From Cercozoa sp. M6MM (Eukaryota; Endomyxa: Ascetosporea): DNA of 31,796 bases. Both the position numbers and the translations under genes were made by a program. The stretch is from the NCBI GenBank assembly GCA_040357565.1, contig JBDODJ010000128.1, one strand, 5' to 3'. Positions 11,136 through 21,869 of the stretch are shown in pieces. Position 1 is the first letter of the stretch. Every line of letters starts with the position of its first letter. The notes under the pieces were generated by a model. That model was not told where the DNA came from, searched no databases, and worked only from the letters and a program-made list of their open reading frames with translations.

Positions 11136-13625
11136 CACACACACACACATCACACACACACACATACACACACACACACATGCACACAAACACCATTAAT
11201 GCAAATGTATATACCGAGGTAAGGCGCAAGGTCAAGAGCGCTGCTCTTAATCCACTTGTAGGTACCCAAAGTCAAGACAACAAGAGGAACGGTGCCCGCC
11301 TGGAGAACAGCAAATTTTATAGCAGGCAGACAAATTGACAGGAGCAAGCACCTTTCGCAACGCAAGGAGGACTGACGTCAGCAGGTACAGGTTCGGGATT
11401 GGCCAGTTTCCGCCGTGCGCGACGTTAGCACCATCAATTAAAACGATGGGTTTGCCGTTCGCCTTTTTCTCTGATTGGTCGCACCTGCATACTCAAATTC
11501 GGGATTAATTGTAAGCGAATACAGCAACAGAGCAGAAAGGAAACTACCAGTCGTCAAACTCCTCGCGCATGATGAGCATGTGCGTGAGAGAAACCGAGAC
11601 ATTACGTGCACTCTTGGTTCGGTCGGTGAGATGACTCAGCACCGCTTGGCGTTGTTGTGTCTTTAATTTGCCTTCTGGGACGACGCACGACGAAATACCG
11701 AGTCGACGCAGCCGTTCGCGCAGAACTTTCGTGTCCAAGGCTTTCTCGTTTCTGCACATAGAAACACAGATACATCGTAGCGCTACATAAGTTGAGACAC
11801 GCACACGTGGAATAGAAGTGTCACCTGATCTCACCATCCCGCACCACACTCAGTCGGTGCACCAGTGTGTTCAACAGCAACTCTGCCGTGTCACGCCAGT
11901 TATGCGGTCGCTCCTTCTCCTGATGCAGAAATAGCATACCATTGTGTCATTATATCTACATACAGAGTCAAAGTCCACATGTACCGGAGTGCCGAGCACC
12001 ATTTCAAGCGCATCGAGAATCTGTGTGCCAGTTCCGAGCATCAGTGCGAGGTCGCTGTGACATGCATCACCCGCGAATGCCAGAGCACAAAAAAGTCCAA
12101 CTCCTTGCAGCAAAGCTTACCCGTAGTTGTAGGGCGCTGACGGATCAAAATCCTATCACAAGGCACGCACACTTGCGTATCTCACGGTGCAAGAGCTAGG
12201 AGAGAGGACACTGGCGATACCTCGTCAGTGCCAAAGGCATGCTGATACGCCATTCGTCGCAGAGCATCCACGTCGCCACGCGCCAGCAACGGCCGCAAAA
12301 ACACGTGCAATACGCGCGGCGGCAGCACCAGTGCTGTGCCGTGTCGCTTCCTCTGTGACATGTGCAAACAGAGGCTACATATGGCACACGGAAATCTCTG
12401 TCTGTTATACACAAACACACCAGGTGCATCGAGAAATCAATTAGGCCAGATTGCAGTGCCATCGCGGCGTTTCGCACGCCTTCCTGCTGCCTGGTTCGTT
12501 CAATTTCTTTCTCGCGCTGCGCACAATCATGCACCATACAAACACACAACACAACATACACACACGCGCGCTCACACTCAATACAGCGCATGCTTCGGTG
12601 AGAATACCTCCTGCTTAATCTGCTTCTTCATGCTGTTCTGAAACTCGTTGAAAGCCAGTGCATTGTGCTGCCGAACGAGTGTCGAAAGATCGGTGAACAG
12701 CTGCACTTGGTCCGTCGGAGTCCAGCCAGACTGCAAGAACACACGCAAACAGCTCTCGATGTGGATGCACTAGTTTGGTCACAGCCCACAGTGCACACCT
12801 TGTCCAGTTGTTCAAGCACACGGAGGAAGAAACCGAAAGAGGTGCGACTTTGATTCGCTTGAATGCCCTGCGTTGAAATGCGTATACGCGCACATGACAG
12901 GGAAAGGGAAGGGACGAAGCACACCCTGCGCAAGATTACATCGGCGAGCGTGAGCAAACAACGACGCTTGCGCTCGCCTTCGGGCGGCTGATCTCCAAAG
13001 TACAGCTTCTGCAAAACCGTTAGAACCGTCAAAGACGAGGAACAAAAAGCAAAACGTTCTCAGATGGTGTGCACCGAAAAGAATCCAGGTTCTTGCGCGA
13101 GTTTGCCCAGATCCTTGTGGTCCAACTTTGCGAGCTCAGCGTCAAACGGTTCTACCTGTCGGTGCAGCACTGTCGGATGGGTCTTGAACTACACAACACG
13201 CAAAGGTGATTTATCGCAAACAAACACAAGGGCCGAGGTACCGCGGAACGGCCGTCTTCCAGTGACGCAACGAGCGCATTGCAGTTCTGTTGGAACTTCT
13301 GCTGCCTTCTTCGAGCCTGTAAAGGCACACGCACATACAGATAAAGTGTAGAATTGGACAAAGAAGTGGTGGTACAGAAGCAGACTTGCTGACAATGCAC
13401 TCCGTGTCAAGGACGGTGGTCGCCAGTTGCACAAATTCTAGGTCCAGATAGTCGCGAATGCCACTAAACAGAGGAGCGTCCAGAGGCGTCTGAAAGAACG
13501 GCCCAGCGTGCACTGCACCCTAAGGAATCACAATCACAGGTAACTACACCGGGCAGCGGAGAACATGTCTCTACCCCAGATGCGCAGCGCCGCTGTCGCC
13601 ATACACGTCGAAATGCGCATATCAT
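9903..13625 (-). CDS. NYN-domain metallonuclease, protein-only RNase P (PRORP)-like
   Basis: Twenty exons in phase: 13625-13575, 13519-13394, 13316-13242, 13188-13075, 13008-12925, 12867-12799, 12730-12608, 12516-12421, 12352-12221, 12152-12121, 12054-11985, 11919-11825, 11751-11548, 11484-11352, 11299-11215, 11051-10959, 10897-10826, 10765-10633, 10578-10440, 10391-9903; about 804 aa. The first residues (MICAFRRVWRQRRCAS) are basic without acid residues, as in a mitochondrial presequence. About 400 helical residues precede the nuclease core KPIVLIDGANVAHGGNW. Catalytic-type aspartates are D441, D527-D528 (RRVDDAYVVRAL) and D547 (WMAMSNDKFRDWF), a spacing like PRORP and Zc3h12a-type NYN nucleases. 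The following RLYAAWCVQQ and a later SKDEW fit the PRORP core. I see no CxxC zinc motif. The last exon codes a polycysteine run and a C-terminal part I cannot assign; its end is uncertain. PRORP removes 5' leaders from pre-tRNA. Confidence 0.72.
10279..10302. repeat. Trinucleotide (GCA)n repeat inside a coding exon
   Basis: Seven to eight GCA units on the plus strand, read on the coding minus strand as consecutive TGC codons, so a polycysteine tract in the PRORP-like protein. If the 24-nt GTAAGC..CAG segment just upstream (10328-10351) is spliced out, the frame is unchanged. Confidence 0.85.
11059..11187. repeat. (CA)n microsatellite in an intron of the PRORP-like gene
   Basis: About 38 perfect CA units (11059-11134), then interrupted CA/TCA units. 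On the transcribed strand this is (TG)n, lying in the intron 11214-11052 between two exons of the nuclease domain. Confidence 0.95.
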
Positions 13626-13820
13626 CGCTGTAAACCGTAAACTCAAGGATTAATGCGCACCATACAATGCACTAAAACCGATCAAGGCACTGTGGCGGGG
13701 GCGCCTTGGACTACTGTACTACTTCTTGGGCTCACCTTTTTTGGATTTTCTGAGCCCGTGAAATCGATGTGGCACCCTTTCTGGTTTTCTTCTTGTCTGC
13801 TGCGTAAGCACGAGCGAGAC
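13626..13820. promoter_or_regulatory. Short divergent intergenic region, probable shared promoter
   Basis: Only 195 nt separate the ATG of the minus-strand nuclease gene from the ATG of the plus-strand Q-rich protein, so both promoters or 5' leaders must share it. I recognise no specific element. In-frame ATGs upstream of 13821 (for example at 13767) leave the plus-strand start slightly uncertain. Confidence 0.45.
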
Positions 13821-14734
13821 ATGGCGGATTTTCTCGGCGACCAGCCATGGTATGAGCAGCAGCGCCTGTTAGTACAGAAGCTGCGCGAGGGCGAGGTAGT
13901 TTTCTTCACACCAAGCCCCATTCACCAAAGTGCTGTCGTGGCCAGGATGCTCTGTCGGAGGAGCGGGCAGAGTGTGTGGCAGCATGTTGGGCGAACTACT
14001 GGTTTTTGGGAGCACGCTATCCGGCCGATTTGCAGCGGCAGGTGGAAGCGCTGCCCCGTCCCTCCGACGATGTGATGCAGGTTCAACAGGTGCAACGCCC
14101 GTCGGAACGGCAGCTGTACTTCTTTTCTGGCCTGTTGTGCGAAACGAACGAGAGCTCGTTTCACATCGGTGTATGTGTGTCTGTGCATGCGTTGTGTGCA
14201 GGCAGCAGTCGTTGCAGGAGGCGGGCGAAGACACCACAGGGTATCTGCAAAGGACATACGGACCCGAGTCCGAGTACGTGCGCTCACTTGACGAAACCAA
14301 GCAACGGGTAGGTTTTGTCGTGTTCTTCTTTGATGTCGAGTATCATTACAAGATTTGTAACTTCTTTTGCCTGTGTGTAGCAGCAACAGAGGGACCACCG
14401 CGCGTACCAAGCACGGTCACAGTATGGGCAGTATCCCCCGCAGCAACAAGGACAGTATCAACGTCACCCGCCTCAAGGCTACCAGCAGCAAGGCTACCCA
14501 CTGCAAGGCTATCCGCCGCAAAGCTACCCACCGCAAAGCTGCCCACCGCAAGGCTACCAGCAGCGACAACAACAGCCACCGATGTATCAGCTGCAACAGC
14601 AGCAGCAAGCATCGGGCTATCAGCCACAGCACCCGCACTACCAACAGCAACAACCTCAACAGCGTGGCTATCAAGGACATAGCGGACATTACGCACAGCA
14701 CTACGGCGATCGGAGGCAGCAGCGACCATATTGA
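13821..14734 (+). CDS. Small protein with Q/G/Y/P-rich low-complexity tail
   Basis: Exons 13821-13895, 13946-14115, 14202-14307, 14381-14734 give 234 aa. The N-terminal half is an ordinary folded-looking sequence (MADFLGDQPWYEQQRLLVQK, then EERAECVAACWANYWFLG, RYPADLQRQVEAL, EAGEDTTGYLQRTYGPESEY). The last exon is a 117-residue low-complexity tail of QGY and PPQ units (PPQGYQQQGYPLQGYPPQ, YPPQSYPPQSCPPQGYQQ), ending RRQQRPY. Such tails resemble prion-like or RNA-binding-protein tails and the PQGYP tails of annexins and squid rhodopsin. I do not recognise the N-terminal domain. The final exon lacks an early ATG in its frame, so simple ORF scans would miss it. Confidence 0.68.
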
Positions 14735-15195
14735 GTGTTTGCCTTGCTCGGTCAGTGTGGTAGCCTGAGTAGTACTTGCTCATTTTTCTAGCAGCACAAA
14801 TGCATCATTATCTTTGCTTCAGTATACAGTAAACACGCTCGGTAAGCAAAGCGGCCCGCAACAACTGAAATACGCTAAGACAGCGAAGCGACGCCGCGGT
14901 CCTGGACTAGCATTGAAGTTACTAATCCGCACGCGCGTTGACCGAGTCGGTGTAATCAGTCCATAGGGTCAACAATCCTCCGCACGCGAATCTACCGCGC
15001 TTCATGAGCGAGCGCCGGCGTAGCAGCAGGCAAAAGCAGATCAAACGAGGCGCATGACGAGTCGGCGCAGGACCACGGGCTCAGACACTTCAACGCAGCG
15101 CACCGCCACAAAGGCAGAGAAGGAAGACCGTCGACACACCCAAGGACGCGAACAGCAGTTTACTACTTGTCACCCAACGCGACGACGACAGCAAC
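14735..15195. other. Convergent intergenic region
   Basis: Lies between the stop codons of two convergent genes. I see no exon chain or RNA gene; it should hold both 3' UTRs. Confidence 0.45.
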
Positions 15196-15618
15196 TTACG
15201 AGAAGTTGACGGCGACCTTGACGGATGGCGGGATCGTCACCTTCGTGATCTGCTGCAGGAGCGAGCGCTCGCAGAACAGGTCGATGATACGCTTGTGGAT
15301 GCGCATCTCAAAGCGGTCCCACGTCTCCGTACCGTTGCCGGACGGGGCCTTGCGCGTCGTGATGCAGAGTGTCTTCGTCGGCAGACGCACCGGGCCCTTG
15401 AACTCAACGTCATGGGCCTTACACTTCGACACAAGGTCGCGCGACACTGCAGTAACATACACACGCAAAAATAAGGTCTAATACACAAAAAACAAGACGA
15501 AAGACAAATTACGGGCCTCGATCTCCTTGAGCTTGCGGCTCGTCAGGATGACGCGGCACGGCTGGATGGCGGCAGCCGACTCGGTGGTCTTCTTCGAGAT
15601 GGGGGCAACAGCCGACAT
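15196..15618 (-). CDS. RPS20: 40S ribosomal protein uS10 (RPS20)
   Basis: Two exons, 15618-15513 and 15446-15196, separated by a 66-nt intron, code 118 aa (human RPS20 has 119). The family core is unmistakable: FKGPVRLPTKTLCITTRK, ETWDRFEMRIHKRIIDLF, and TIPPSVKVAVNFS at the end. The N terminus is MSAVAPISKKTTESAAA, then RVILTSRKLKEIEAL. It is a component of the head of the small cytosolic ribosomal subunit. The ATG is the natural family start. This is the least intron-rich gene of the window. Confidence 0.97.
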
Positions 15619-16007
15619 GTTGATGAGCTCGTTGTTGAGAGTCCTGCACACACCCGCACATAAATGTGACCAACGCAGCACTTCAGAGCACACAACGCAC
15701 AAAATACGCAAATCGGCCAAAAATGCGCAGAATCGCGCCAAACAGCGCAGCGCAGCACGAGCATGCCAGCTGCGCCCACAGTATATACCTCTGGGCAACT
15801 TACACAGCAGTAAACTTTTGTTGTTTATTACGATTTGATGAGCCGGAGTGACCGTCGCTCCACAGGTGTTTTTGAGATCGCCAAACGCTGGCAACAGATA
15901 TAATAGCGCGCACGAGTGGGCTACTGCGTGCTACATAAACGTAGGGAGTGCGATTACGCGTTAGTCGGCTGGAGAGGGTCGCGCGCGTTTCCGCACATCA
16001 TCAAAAA
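15619..16007. promoter_or_regulatory. Divergent intergenic region between RPS20 and the UQCC1-like gene
   Basis: 389 nt between two divergent start codons. A TATA-like GTATATACC (about 15780-15788) lies 162 nt upstream of the RPS20 ATG, and ATATAATAG (about 15899-15907) lies about 100 nt upstream of the other ATG. Either could be a core promoter element; this is composition only. Confidence 0.4.
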
Positions 16008-18276
16008 ATGCTTCAACGTGCTTGGGAGCAAGTGCAGAAGAAATTGGCACGGTACTCTCGCTGCTTTGTCAGTTAAGACAGCTACGCAAGTGTTGCAACC
16101 CAGCCGAGCGCTGAAGCGCAACAAGGCGCTGTACGAGTCGACCGACGACTTTGTTGCCGCCATTCTCCCGGCAGCTGATGTTCAGTTTAACAGGTACCTT
16201 CCAGCTAGTAGTGCCCATGCTTGTGATATAAAAGACGTACCCAGGTCGCGTCCTGGTAAACGTATCGAGCAAGACCGTCGCTACCTTGCACAGCTGCAGC
16301 AGGTAATTTTGTGGATGTGGTGTACTATCGTTGTTCAACAGGCGGGAGTGCCGTGTCACTTGTAATTCAACACAGGACACACTGGAAAACTACGTGCTGC
16401 ATGTGGCCGATCCGACGTCGCCGAAGCTGGAGATGCTCTCAATCGCCGAGCGTGTGCACTTCATTTCCGACGATCAGTTTTTTGGTGTGATTAAGCTCGC
16501 TGACCTCAGCACTTGGAATTTGCAGTTGATTTCGTTGTTTTGTCTGTCTGCACAGGACCGCGCACCGGTACGCCGCTGAACATGGCGGATATGCTGCCGA
16601 GAACACAGCGAGGATACTTTGTACGCTCATTTTTTGACGTGTTGTTCTTTGTGTTGTACTTGTTAACTTAAAATGAATCCAGACCCCCAAGATGATCGTG
16701 TCGAGGCAGTCGCACCTTATCTTCCAGCAGTGTGCTCGTCATGTACATTCTCGGGCACACTTAAGTGCAGATAAATAACTCGCTGTACGTTTGTGTGCAT
16801 TTAGGCCATGCACCCGCGCTTTGTGGCATCGATCGGCATCTCACCCTGCACGGACACGGACATCTTCGTCATCAGCGTGCACCTGTGGTTGGCGACTCTC
16901 GCGATGAACCGCTTCGAGAAAGAAGTCAACCTTTCGGAGGAGTCGGTGTGCCCGTTTGTTCCGCTCCGTGTGGTTGTTGTCTGCCTCAGGTGTTTTTGTG
17001 TCTGTACGCAGAAAGATGACAGCGTTGACGTGCAAATGCATGCCACTGCAATGTATGTGTCTATGCCTGTGTATGTGTGTGTGTGTTTGTGTGTTTGTGT
17101 GTATGTGTCTATGTGTATGTATCTGTATGTATGTTCATACTTGCAGGTTCAACTTGCGACAAGAGATCATGAACCGCGCACAGTACGACTTCCAACGCCG
17201 CTGTGCCATCGACCCCGAGTATGACCACCTGTCGCAACTCAAGCGCATGCGTGTCACTTTGGATGTACCCCCCCCCCCGTCTCATTATCCCTGACTCTCT
17301 GTATCTGAGTCTTTGTAAATCATGCACACGCACGCAGCTGGCCTCGCTGGTCCAACGCTCGTTCGACATGGCGTGGAAAGACGTCAAGTCTGGCCACGAC
17401 CCCGACGCGTTCGCCAAGCTTACCATGATGTAAGTGCACCTGTGTAGGCACAAAGACGCACACACCTCTTGTTATTTTGTTTTTTTGTAGGTTGCAATTC
17501 AACCACTGCGCCGACCACACGCACATGGCTAAGTTGCGTGCCTTCGGGGACTACGTTGAGAGACAGGTGCCTCCATCCTAAACAAAGTGCAATCAAGCAC
17601 TCGACGTTAGTTGCACATGTGTCTGTGTAGGCCAGGAAGTGCGAAGCCTTGTCGTTGTGTGACATGGCGAGTGGTCGCATACCATTTGACGAGCCACCTT
17701 CTCCGGTGTGTCGAAACCTGTTGTGTCTCTCCTTTTCTCGTTTCAACTCTGTCTGCACAGGCCGACGTGATGGACATGATGCCGAGCAACGCCAAGTACT
17801 TGCGTCAGTGTGGCAGCACACCACTGAGTGCCGGTGTAGATGCCGACGCACACAAGTACACTGTCAGTGCGATGCAACCGCTGCACATGGAGGGCGTCGA
17901 AACTGGTGCCCTTCATCCAGATCCTGCTGTGTCTTCACCGAGTGGACTTGTGTGTTCTGTATCTGTGCAGGAGCACCAGGTGTAACATCGCACCCGTACG
18001 GTGATGACGAAGCGTTGGTGCGACTGGGGGAGGAACTGGCTGTGGCCGAGGAGCGCTACTTTGATCAGCTGGCCCGTGTGATGTGGCGCTCTTCCGCGCA
18101 CGACTTTGTCCCGGTACCTTCTGACTCTGCGCTGTGTGAGTTGCCATGTGTGCGTGTACCATTGTGTATGTGTGCCACTTGTAGTCGCACGTGGCACTCG
18201 AACCCATCGAGCACGCCGGCACTGTTCTGCCTGTGGACCGAGCTTACGCCGAAGTAAGTTCATGGCTTTGTGTCTA

Positions 18277-18315
<39 letters not shown>

Positions 18316-18339
18316 GTGTGTGTCTGTCTGTGTGTCTGG

Positions 18340-18407
<68 letters not shown>

Positions 18408-18853
18408 ATATGTTTGCTTTGACAGGCCAAGGCCAAGGAGGACACAGGCGAGTGGATTCCCGAGCGTGTGCGCGACTTATGGGAGAGCGGCCAAGTGCAG
18501 CGCAACGCGTGCCTGGCACCTCCGCGCACCGAACTGGAGGCACTTGCGGTGGGCAGACTCGACACCAAGCGTGCCTGGATGCCACACCCCGACTCGGATG
18601 AAGGACGCATCCTCGATGGACTCTTGTTCCCGAACGGCATCCATGCGCCACCCATCGTAACTCTCCAGTCTACCGTTTTGTCGTTTTTGTTTTGATCTGT
18701 CCATCCTATTTACGTCTGTAGGATGAGACGAAGGACATGCGCACGCGCATTGCAGTGCGACGTCACAGTCGTTCGATTCCAGACATGTTCACGGAGAGCG
18801 AGATTTCGGCGGCGATTGAGCGTCTGAAGCAGGAGATCGCTGGCTCAGAGTGA
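16008..18853 (+). CDS. UQCC1/CBP3-like complex III assembly chaperone with long C-terminal extension
   Basis: Seventeen exons in phase: 16008-16051, 16104-16193, 16245-16302, 16376-16484, 16556-16620, 16683-16742, 16805-16945, 17012-17052, 17147-17264, 17338-17429, 17491-17566, 17631-17705, 17761-17905, 17971-18113, 18185-18253, 18426-18656, 18722-18853; 562 aa. Residues about 145-320 match the ubiquinol-cytochrome c chaperone domain in order: VHLWLATLAMNRFEKE, FNLRQEIMNRAQYDFQRR, SLVQRSFDMAWKDVKSG, FAKLTMMLQFNHCAD, LRAFGDYVERQ, then GRIPFDEPPSP. In yeast and animals this protein binds newly made cytochrome b in mitochondria. The N terminus (MLQRAWEQVQKKLARRALKR) is basic and could target mitochondria. 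About 240 further residues (GDDEALVRLGEELAVAEERY, DTGEWIPERVRDLWESGQ, RRHSRSIPDMFTESEISAA) have no counterpart that I recognise in the family. Confidence 0.75.
17053..17146 (+). repeat. UG-rich intron (imperfect TG tract)
   Basis: The intron between the eighth and ninth exons of the UQCC1-like gene is almost entirely TG/TATG units up to its TTGCAG acceptor. Confidence 0.8.
18279..18405 (+). repeat. (TCTG)n followed by (TG)n in an intron
   Basis: About nine TCTG units (18279-18314) merge into interrupted and then perfect TG (18341-18405) inside the 172-nt intron 18254-18425 of the UQCC1-like gene. Confidence 0.95.
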
Positions 18854-19498
18854 TGACGCGCGACCGCGTACGCTCAGTTCACGAGACGTGCGGAGAGCTC
18901 GAGTGCACATGCGCCGTGCTGGCAGATCTAGATTGCGTTGGCGTGGGTCGTAGTCAAAACGTGTACTAGCCGAGCGTACTGTAGTCAGTTCGGTTCACTA
19001 GCTGCGCTACGTAACGGAATGCACGGCCATGCTCTTGTGACCCACCCCAGACTGGTGCAGGGGAACTACATAGTTGGTTTCCTAGAAGACTCAACTAACT
19101 ACGTAACGGAATGGCCGTGCACTTTCGACCCACCCTAGACTAGCTGTTGGTTCCGTGCAGACTCTACTAATACTAAGTACGAACGAAACTCGACTGAAAA
19201 CGAAACCCAACTGCCGGCGTTGGTTTGTTTCCCGCCCGGTCGGCTTGGTTGAGTGAGTTTAATTCTAAATTAGTATAAACTTAATTGAAAATACATTTAA
19301 TAGTACTAAGAACGGCAGAAACCGACTGCAGTTCTACGGCTACGGCTAGATTAGCATACAGTGCCAGAGCTACTGTTTGTAGGGGGGACCTGCTCCGAGC
19401 GAGTTTCTGCAACACGGATAGAACGGCGCAGCTCTGACCTTGCCCTTTCCTGTACCCGATCACAATTGGCACGTGAGATATGGAGACCCAGGCGAGGG
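18854..19498. other. Convergent intergenic region with an imperfect direct repeat
   Basis: No coding exons seen. It contains two copies of a roughly 40-nt element (19007-19051 and 19099-19141). Both share CTACGTAACGGAAT and a CCCACCC(C/T)AGACT end. Confidence 0.5.
19007..19141. repeat. Imperfect direct repeat with an inverted core
   Basis: Both copies begin CTACGTAACGGAAT (19007-19020, 19099-19112). The next eight bases are GCACGGCC in the first and GGCCGTGC in the second, which are reverse complements. Both copies end with CCCACCC(C/T)AGACT. Confidence 0.75.
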
Positions 19499-21458
19499 TC
19501 AGGAAAGCGTTGTGAGTAGAAAATGTACGAGGGCTGCGCGTCGCTGCTCTATGTTTGCACGCACCTGCAGCTGTCTACGATTGCGCGATCGTGAAGGCAT
19601 ACGCACTGCGTTAGAAAATTAAAGATAATAAATTTTACGCTGTATATCAGGGGAAATTTACGCTCGCGCTCGTTCAGTTTGTTTAATTCCGCTGCAACCT
19701 CGGTATACCTGCATGAAATAAGAGGCAGAACATTAATCACATACATATTATGTCATTCGTTGGTTTTACTTTTGCTCAAGAGCATCCAAATCGTGCAAGA
19801 TATTTCCATCGGCAGTACGTATGTCTCGCTGACCTGTTGAAACTGAAAACTTGCTGGGGACTTCCTTTGCTGTACGAGGCCGCTTTCGACCTTCTGTATG
19901 ACTACGATAGGGATATCGGTCGTGTTCCTGCCAAAAGTCGCTGTCGGTGGTGTGAGCGATGGGCGAACCACCCCTTTCTGGCACATTGCGTTGTATTGCA
20001 CCACGTTCAAAGTTGCAAATGAAGTCGGCAGTCGGGTTTTGAGCTTTGGGGGGGCTGCGCTTCATGTTTGATTGCGACGGAGAGGGCTGTTTCAGCGCCG
20101 CGTCGATTGCATATTCCAGGCGCGTGTCTTCGTCCAATATGTCATACCCCGCAGTATCTGTCTCCTCCGGTTTAAAGGATGCTTCTCGTGAAAATGGCAG
20201 TTGTGTGTGTTGTTGCAGTCGTCCGTATCGATGTCTTTCTACGTAGTGCATGAGACGCTGCTGTTCAACGAGCGATTTTTGCAGTTGCTGATACAGTTTG
20301 TGGCACTCCTGCTGCGACGCCTGTAGCAGCGGTACTACGCGACGTAGCTTGGCTATCGCAGTGTCTTTCGTTTCCTCACACTCACGCAAGCATAGCGCGA
20401 GCTCCAGGTTTTCGTTTTTTTGTTGCTCGTACTGAAAGGGAAAGCAGGAGGATTGCGGTGAATTGATAGAGGTATACTACATTGTATACTGGTACCAGTC
20501 TCTGCGTCGCGATTAATTTATCTTGAACGGTTTCATGATTTTGACGAAGCGATTCAACTTCACTCTGGCACTGTTTTTCCATCGCGCACAAGCGCTGCTG
20601 GCACTGTTCCTGCGCCTGCGAGACTTGCGCCATCGCACGTGACTCAGCTTGTGTGATTTTTTCCTTCAGTTGTTGAGCTTGTTCCTGCCACTCAGAAGCT
20701 TGTTGTTGCTCGCGCATTCTCGAAGCATCGGCGACAGCCTTCTCGTGCGTCGCTTTGTTCAGCAAAGCCTGCGTCTCGTGTTTTTCCCGCTCGATGAGTG
20801 CAACGTGCCGCTGTAGTGCCTCTATCTCCATCTTGTACCTGTTTTCGACTGCTGAAATGGCCTGCTGTCGCTCGTACCACGACCTCGCGCACTCGTTCTG
20901 CAGATGCTCCACAATCCGTGTTTGTTCAATGCTCGCCGTTTGTAGGGTGTCTAGTTGTTCATGTAGACGCTGACACTCGCGTTCCCAATGAGCTGCCACG
21001 CGTGCATGATGACGCACCCGGCTTTGCAGTCGACCATGCGTGTGTGCTCGTGTTCGAACAAGTGAGAGGCGGCTCGATGAACTCGGTAGCTCTTTTGAAA
21101 CAACCGAACAGGTGTCGTCAATCCCGTTCAAGTTCGTTTCTCCTTTTGGCGCTTCTTGTGTAGAGACTCTAGCCTGGCGCAGCGAGGTAAACGACATTGC
21201 ATCGCTCGTTGTCAGTGTGCCGTTGTCAGTCTCTCTCATCCTCACAGTGGCCTGCTTAAACTTATCTAAAGGAAAAGAAAAACCTCGTCTAACTAGTACC
21301 TGTACGTGAGGTACTGCGATGAGTTGGTGTTCTTTGTCTGAGGGCGCTTGCTGCTGCATGCCCATCGATCCAAGGTGCGATGAGACACTGCTTAATGTCG
21401 ACGCTGTGAGAGATTTCGCCAGCTGTGCGACGAAAGCGTACTCATCGTCAGGTCTCAT
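19499..21458 (-). CDS. Coiled-coil protein, ~586 aa, function unknown
   Basis: Exons 21458-20496, 20431-19770, 19708-19639, 19564-19499 join in phase and give 586 aa. After a low-complexity N-terminal region (MRPDDEYAFVAQLAKSL, many S and T) comes a long heptad-rich region from about residue 165 to 380: HWERECQRLHEQLDTLQ, YKMEIEALQRHVALIEREK, WQEQAQQLKEKITQAESRAM, NENLELALCLRECEETKD, LYQQLQKSLVEQQRLMHYV. A disordered stretch rich in P, S, E and T follows, then a short last coil (YTEVAAELNKLNERERKF). There are no transmembrane segments or catalytic motifs. In a ciliated cell a basal-body or axonemal role is plausible but not shown. A 51-nt in-frame GT..AG segment inside the first exon (near 21300-21250) may be an intron. 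The ATG at 21458 is the first after an in-frame TAG. Confidence 0.72.
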
Positions 21459-21869
21459 GTGCGTGTCCGATAGCACACTAATCAGCTATTACAGAATCAG
21501 CAGTATATACTGTACACATCAGAACACGTTGCTTGAAGATTCAATACCTTCATTGTTTCAAGCAACTCCCCCGCCCACTCACGTCTCCGCTCCGTAAACG
21601 AATGTGTGCTGTGTCCCTGTACTAACGCAAAATAACGGGTACCTGTATCGCGCTTTGCCTGTTTAGTGCTGTGAGCTATCTTTCCGCTTCCGCGCGGAAG
21701 AAGTAGCTACAGCAAGCTGCTAAAGTTTGTCTGTAGCCAGAATTTCACGGGGAGTGCAAAAATATAGGCAAATCTGTGCACTCACTGCTGCTTATTTGAG
21801 CACACAGTGGCTGCCACACCACGAAGATAGTGTAGGCACGCTCGTGCGCTGCTCGATTAGTTGGAGCAA
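21459..21869. promoter_or_regulatory. Divergent intergenic region upstream of the coiled-coil and Arf-GEF genes
   Basis: 411 nt between two divergent start codons. No exon recognised. A TATA-like string (AGTATATAC at about 21503-21511) lies about 50 nt upstream of the coiled-coil ATG and is only a candidate. Confidence 0.4.

Noticed and set aside
10915..11365. Open reading frames made of HTHTHT or VCVCVC repeats over the CA/TG tracts (also near 18191-18660, 22826-24072, 25257-25448, 26222-26921, 27466-27928)
   Set aside because: They are translations of dinucleotide microsatellites lying in introns; the real exons flank them in other phases.
13930..14783. Alanine/valine-rich and serine/arginine-rich open frames across 14346-14783 on both strands
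   Set aside because: They are other frames of the CAG/CAA-rich tail exon; the Q/G/Y/P frame is the one joined in phase to the upstream exons.
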